DNA of 6,527 nucleotides, taken from positions 1-6,527 of the forward strand of contig CAYHPY010000150.1 in assembly GCA_964358485.1 (NCBI GenBank), in the 5' to 3' direction. This document shows positions 5,593 to 6,527 of the stretch, piece after piece. Every line of letters starts with the position of its first letter. Position 1 is the first letter of the stretch. Source of the DNA: CAYHPY01 sp964358485. Its GTDB lineage: Bacteria > Elusimicrobiota > Elusimicrobia > UBA1565 > UBA9628. The position numbers and the translations under genes were made by a program. The notes under the pieces were generated by a model. The model searched no databases and was not told the DNA's origin. It was given only the letters and a program-made list of their open reading frames with translations.

Positions 5593-5628
5593 TCCCATGC
5601 CCGATCCGCGGCATGGGATTTTAATTTT
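5593..5628 (+). terminator. Intrinsic terminator-like hairpin
   Basis: CCCATGCC (5594-5601) pairs perfectly with GGCATGGG (5610-5617) around an 8-nt loop, and T5593-A5618 can add a ninth pair. ATTTTAATTTT follows at 5618-5628. The U-rich tail is interrupted by AA, so efficiency may be partial. There is no T-tract on the other strand, so it points rightward. Its left arm is also used by the competing helix with 5541-5548. Confidence 0.55.
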
Positions 5629-5716
5629 CAGGGATTTAGGGAGGGGTTCGAAATTCGGCGGAGTGACCCCGCCGGCCCGCCGCGTCAGCGGCTTGCGGAG
5701 TGGGCTCCCGCCCCCT
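5629..5716 (+). other. Structured gap upstream of the small ORF
   Basis: No gene is seen. Three consecutive short stems can be drawn: GGCGG 5657-5661 with CCGCC 5669-5673 (7-nt loop); GCCGC 5679-5683 with GCGGC 5688-5692 (loop GTCA); and GCGGAG 5695-5700 with a bulged CTCCCGC partner ending at 5711. The octamer GCGGAGTG occurs at 5658-5665 and again at 5695-5702. No convincing -35/-10 pair was found between 5620 and 5700. In such GC-rich sequence some of these stems may be coincidental. Confidence 0.3.
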
Positions 5717-5745
5717 CCCCCGCTTTGGCTAAAACCAAAAGGGGG
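5717..5745 (+). promoter_or_regulatory. Hairpin that sequesters the small ORF's ribosome binding site
   Basis: CCCCC (5717-5721) pairs with GGGGG (5741-5745), and TTTGG (5724-5728) with CCAAA (5735-5739), closing a CTAAAA loop with a small internal loop (G5722, C5723 opposite A5740). The right arm contains the core of the Shine-Dalgarno sequence, so the folded form should hide it from the ribosome. No T-tract follows, so it is not a terminator. Confidence 0.4.
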
Positions 5746-5749
5746 TGAT
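5738..5749 (+). promoter_or_regulatory. Near-perfect Shine-Dalgarno sequence
   Basis: AAAGGGGGTGAT matches 11 of 12 positions of AAAGGAGGTGAT, the full complement of the 16S rRNA 3' end, with its core eight bases before the ATG at 5754. This is by far the best ribosome binding site in the window and is the main evidence that the following short ORF is translated. Confidence 0.65.
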
Positions 5750-5753
5750 CGGG

Positions 5754-5912
5754 ATGAAGCTGCAGGACAGGCTGGGTCGTGAAGTGGACGCCGAGGCCGT
5801 CGCCTTGGCGGCCTGCCGGGAGCTCATGAAGGCTCTCGAGCGGGATCTCGGCCGCCCCGACGTCAAGCGGGCGGCCGTCCTGGCCAGGTTCGCCCTGGCC
5901 ATGAAGGAGTGA
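5754..5912 (+). CDS. Small 52-aa helical protein of unknown function
   Basis: I do not recognise this protein. It has 52 residues, starts MKLQDRLGREVDAEAVALAA and ends in ARFALAMKE. Charged and aliphatic residues alternate as in two amphipathic helices (about 10-31 and 35-51) separated by LGRP. One Cys (C21), no signal peptide, no transmembrane span, no zinc motif. Support is the near-perfect Shine-Dalgarno at 5738-5749, coding-like use of G/C at third positions, and a strong inverted repeat starting at its stop codon. It lies downstream of the structured RNA region and may be the gene controlled by it; otherwise it needs its own promoter, and none is visible. Convergent with the pilin gene. 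Real gene likely, function unknown. Confidence 0.6.
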   Translation: MKLQDRLGREVDAEAVALAACRELMKALERDLGRPDVKRAAVLARFALAMKE

Positions 5913-5952
5913 GGGGCGCCCTCCGTCCGGGGGAGGGCGCCTCTCCGGTTTT
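5911..5952 (+). terminator. Strong inverted repeat between convergent genes, probable terminator
   Basis: GGCGCCCTCC (5915-5924) pairs perfectly with GGAGGGCGCC (5932-5941) around a 7-nt loop, and four flanking pairs (5911-5914 with 5942-5945, one a G-U) extend it to 14 bp. CGG then TTTT (5949-5952) follows on the plus strand, a weak U-tract. The reverse direction has no T-run after the stem. It overlaps the small ORF's stop codon and lies 18 bp from the pilin's stop, so it may serve both genes. Confidence 0.5.
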
Positions 5953-5962
5953 CCGCATTGCG

Positions 5963-6436
5963 TCAATAGTAGGTCCAGCGGCTGCCTTTGAGGTCGGTGT
6001 GGGAGCAGGCGACCACGATGTTCCCCCAATTGGCGTCGGTCGTCCCCATGCCGTTGTAGAGATATGCGACCAGGGAGTCGTGCTCGTGACCGGCCGTGAG
6101 GGAGGGGTGGCCGTAGACGGTATTGGTCTTGGTGTGGTAGGGAAGCGTGACGTTGGGAAAAGTGTTGAGATACCTGGGGACTAGGCTGGCGCGTGGCTCC
6201 GCGGCGTTGAGGACCCAACCGACCACCGGGAAAATCCCGGTATTGTCGGCGTAGTAAATGGAAAGGGCCGATCGGATGGAACCCAAATTGCCTTTCGTGG
6301 CGCCCTCGTTGGATTTTTTCAGGAGATCGGCGAATTTCGGGATGGCGATGGCGGCCAAAAGGGAGATGATCGAGGCCACGATCATCAGCTCGATGAGCGT
6401 GAACCCTCCGGCGCGCCCGGCTGTCGATGATTTCAT
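5963..6436 (-). CDS. Type IV pilin-like / type II secretion pseudopilin-like protein
   Basis: 157-aa prepilin with a short basic leader and a class III signal. The prepilin peptidase would cut G11/F12 in AGRAGGFTLIELMIVASIIS; F12 becomes the methylated N-terminus and E16 is the mature Glu5 needed for assembly. Residues 12-34 form the hydrophobic helix, continuing as an amphipathic helix through FADLLKKSNEGATKGNLGSIRSALSIYYADN (the classic pilin alpha-1 and early globular part). The C-terminal domain (about 65-157) is polar, with one Cys (C144), so no disulfide loop. Mature size, 146 aa, fits either a minor or a major pilin or a GspG-like pseudopilin. ATG 6436 is chosen because it gives the short pilin leader and overlaps the upstream gene's TGA as ATGA; a GGAGG lies 13 bases upstream. 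No assembly genes are in view. Confidence 0.9.
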   Translation of the reverse strand: MKSSTAGRAGGFTLIELMIVASIISLLAAIAIPKFADLLKKSNEGATKGNLGSIRSALSIYYADNTGIFPVVGWVLNAAEPRASLVPRYLNTFPNVTLPYHTKTNTVYGHPSLTAGHEHDSLVAYLYNGMGTTDANWGNIVVACSHTDLKGSRWTYY

Positions 6437-6527
6437 TGGGGGGCCGCCGCCTCCGCGGGAGGCGCTTCGGGCGAGGGGGTCTCCCCCGGAGGCGAACCTT
6501 CTCCCGGAGGAGGAGCGCACTCGCCCG
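6433..6527 (-). CDS. C-terminal end of an upstream gene: Pro/Ala/Glu-rich tail (partial)
   Basis: A frame entering from the right edge reads thirty residues, ending PPAEAAAPQ, then TGA at 6435-6433, overlapping the pilin ATG by 4 bp (ATGA). The visible tail is low complexity: Pro, Ala, Glu and Gly, with a near-repeat PPGEG-SPPGET. Such tails are common at the ends of secreted or envelope proteins, but the identity of this gene cannot be told. Evidence that it is coding is the same stop/start overlap used at two other gene junctions in this window and the absence of stops in the frame. Too short to be certain. Confidence 0.5.
   Translation of the reverse strand, partial: GECAPPPGEGSPPGETPSPEAPPAEAAAPQ

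Larger units (their letters stand above)
5445..5628 (+). ncRNA. Predicted ~180-nt structured RNA: attenuator-like leader or small RNA
   Basis: This covers half of the 372-bp stretch without a recognised gene (5382-5753). It lies between the promoter at 5411-5438 and a terminator-like hairpin at 5593-5628. Elements read from sequence: hairpin A, CGCCCC 5456-5461 with GGGGCG 5466-5471, loop TCAC; a T7 run at 5484-5490; hairpin B, GCGCC 5523-5527 with GGCGC 5534-5538; a 15-bp helix, 5541-5555 with 5587-5601 (12 Watson-Crick and 3 G-U pairs), capped by an inner stem 5563-5568 with 5577-5583 having one bulged A. The 3' strand of the long helix (5594-5601) is also the 5' strand of the terminator hairpin, so the two cannot coexist. 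I do not recognise a known riboswitch class. A 6S-like RNA is possible by length and rod-like pairing, but the end-to-end pairing expected of 6S is not seen. Confidence 0.45.

Noticed and set aside
5625..5656. Separate promoter for the 52-aa ORF (TTTTCA at 5625)
   Set aside because: No acceptable -10 box lies 15-19 bp downstream.
5641..5660. tRNA/tmRNA T-loop (GGTTCGAAA at about 5645)
   Set aside because: The flanking bases (AGGGG and TTCGG) cannot form the T stem, and no acceptor or anticodon arm is present.
6449..6487. Hairpins upstream of the pilin (GCCTCC/GGAGGC and GGGGG/CCCCC)
   Set aside because: They fall inside the Pro/Ala/Glu-rich coding tail and are explained by its codon composition; no T-tract follows.
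6437..6520. Pilin start 28 codons upstream
   Set aside because: It would give an overly long Gly/Arg-rich leader; the ATG at 6436 gives a normal prepilin leader.
1..6527. CRISPR arrays, insertion sequences, rRNA genes or phage genes
   Set aside because: No regularly spaced repeats, transposase motifs, terminal inverted repeats or rRNA-like conserved sequence were found.

Overview
This is a 6.5-kb window of GC-rich, tightly packed bacterial DNA (few gaps, several 4- or 8-bp gene overlaps). The pilin near the right end, with its FADLLKKSNEGATKGNLG-type stretch after the N-terminal helix, resembles pilins I remember from GC-rich Elusimicrobiota genomes. That is recall, not a search, so the phylum is only a moderate guess. 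A diderm carrying a type IV pilus or type II secretion machine is safer.

Left block (1-4132). The window opens inside a plus-strand TSUP-family (TauE/SafE-like) membrane transporter, whose stop codon overlaps the stop of a long minus-strand operon. That operon reads leftward from 4132: a 131-aa protein resembling the small subunit of gluconate-2-dehydrogenase-type enzymes, a GMC-family FAD oxidoreductase (500 aa), and a ThDP-dependent enzyme of the acetolactate synthase/2-oxoacid decarboxylase superfamily (572 aa). The three genes overlap by 8 and 4 bp, so they are almost certainly co-translated. A plausible but unproven reading is an alcohol-to-carbonyl oxidation by the GMC enzyme with its small partner, linked to a carboligation or decarboxylation by the ThDP enzyme.

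Middle block (4204-5381). Divergent from that operon, across a 71-bp gap, are a DUF167 (YggU/UPF0235) protein and an amidohydrolase-2-type metal-dependent hydrolase, joined by an ATGA overlap.

Regulatory/structured block (5382-5963). This is the most unusual part. A near-consensus sigma-70 promoter (TTGACA, 16-bp spacer, TATACT) fires into a roughly 180-nt stretch with no recognisable gene. The predicted RNA has repeated GC hairpins, a possible 18-codon leader ORF, and two mutually exclusive helices: a 15-bp helix and a terminator hairpin that share the same strand. Further on is a 52-codon small ORF with an almost perfect Shine-Dalgarno sequence that is itself buried in a hairpin. It ends in a strong inverted repeat facing the convergent pilin gene. 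It could be an attenuator or riboswitch-like leader for the small ORF, or an independent small RNA followed by a separate small gene.

Right block (5963-6527, minus strand). A type IV pilin-like protein of 157 aa is preceded by the Pro/Ala/Glu-rich C-terminal tail of another gene that enters from outside the window. The two again overlap as ATGA.
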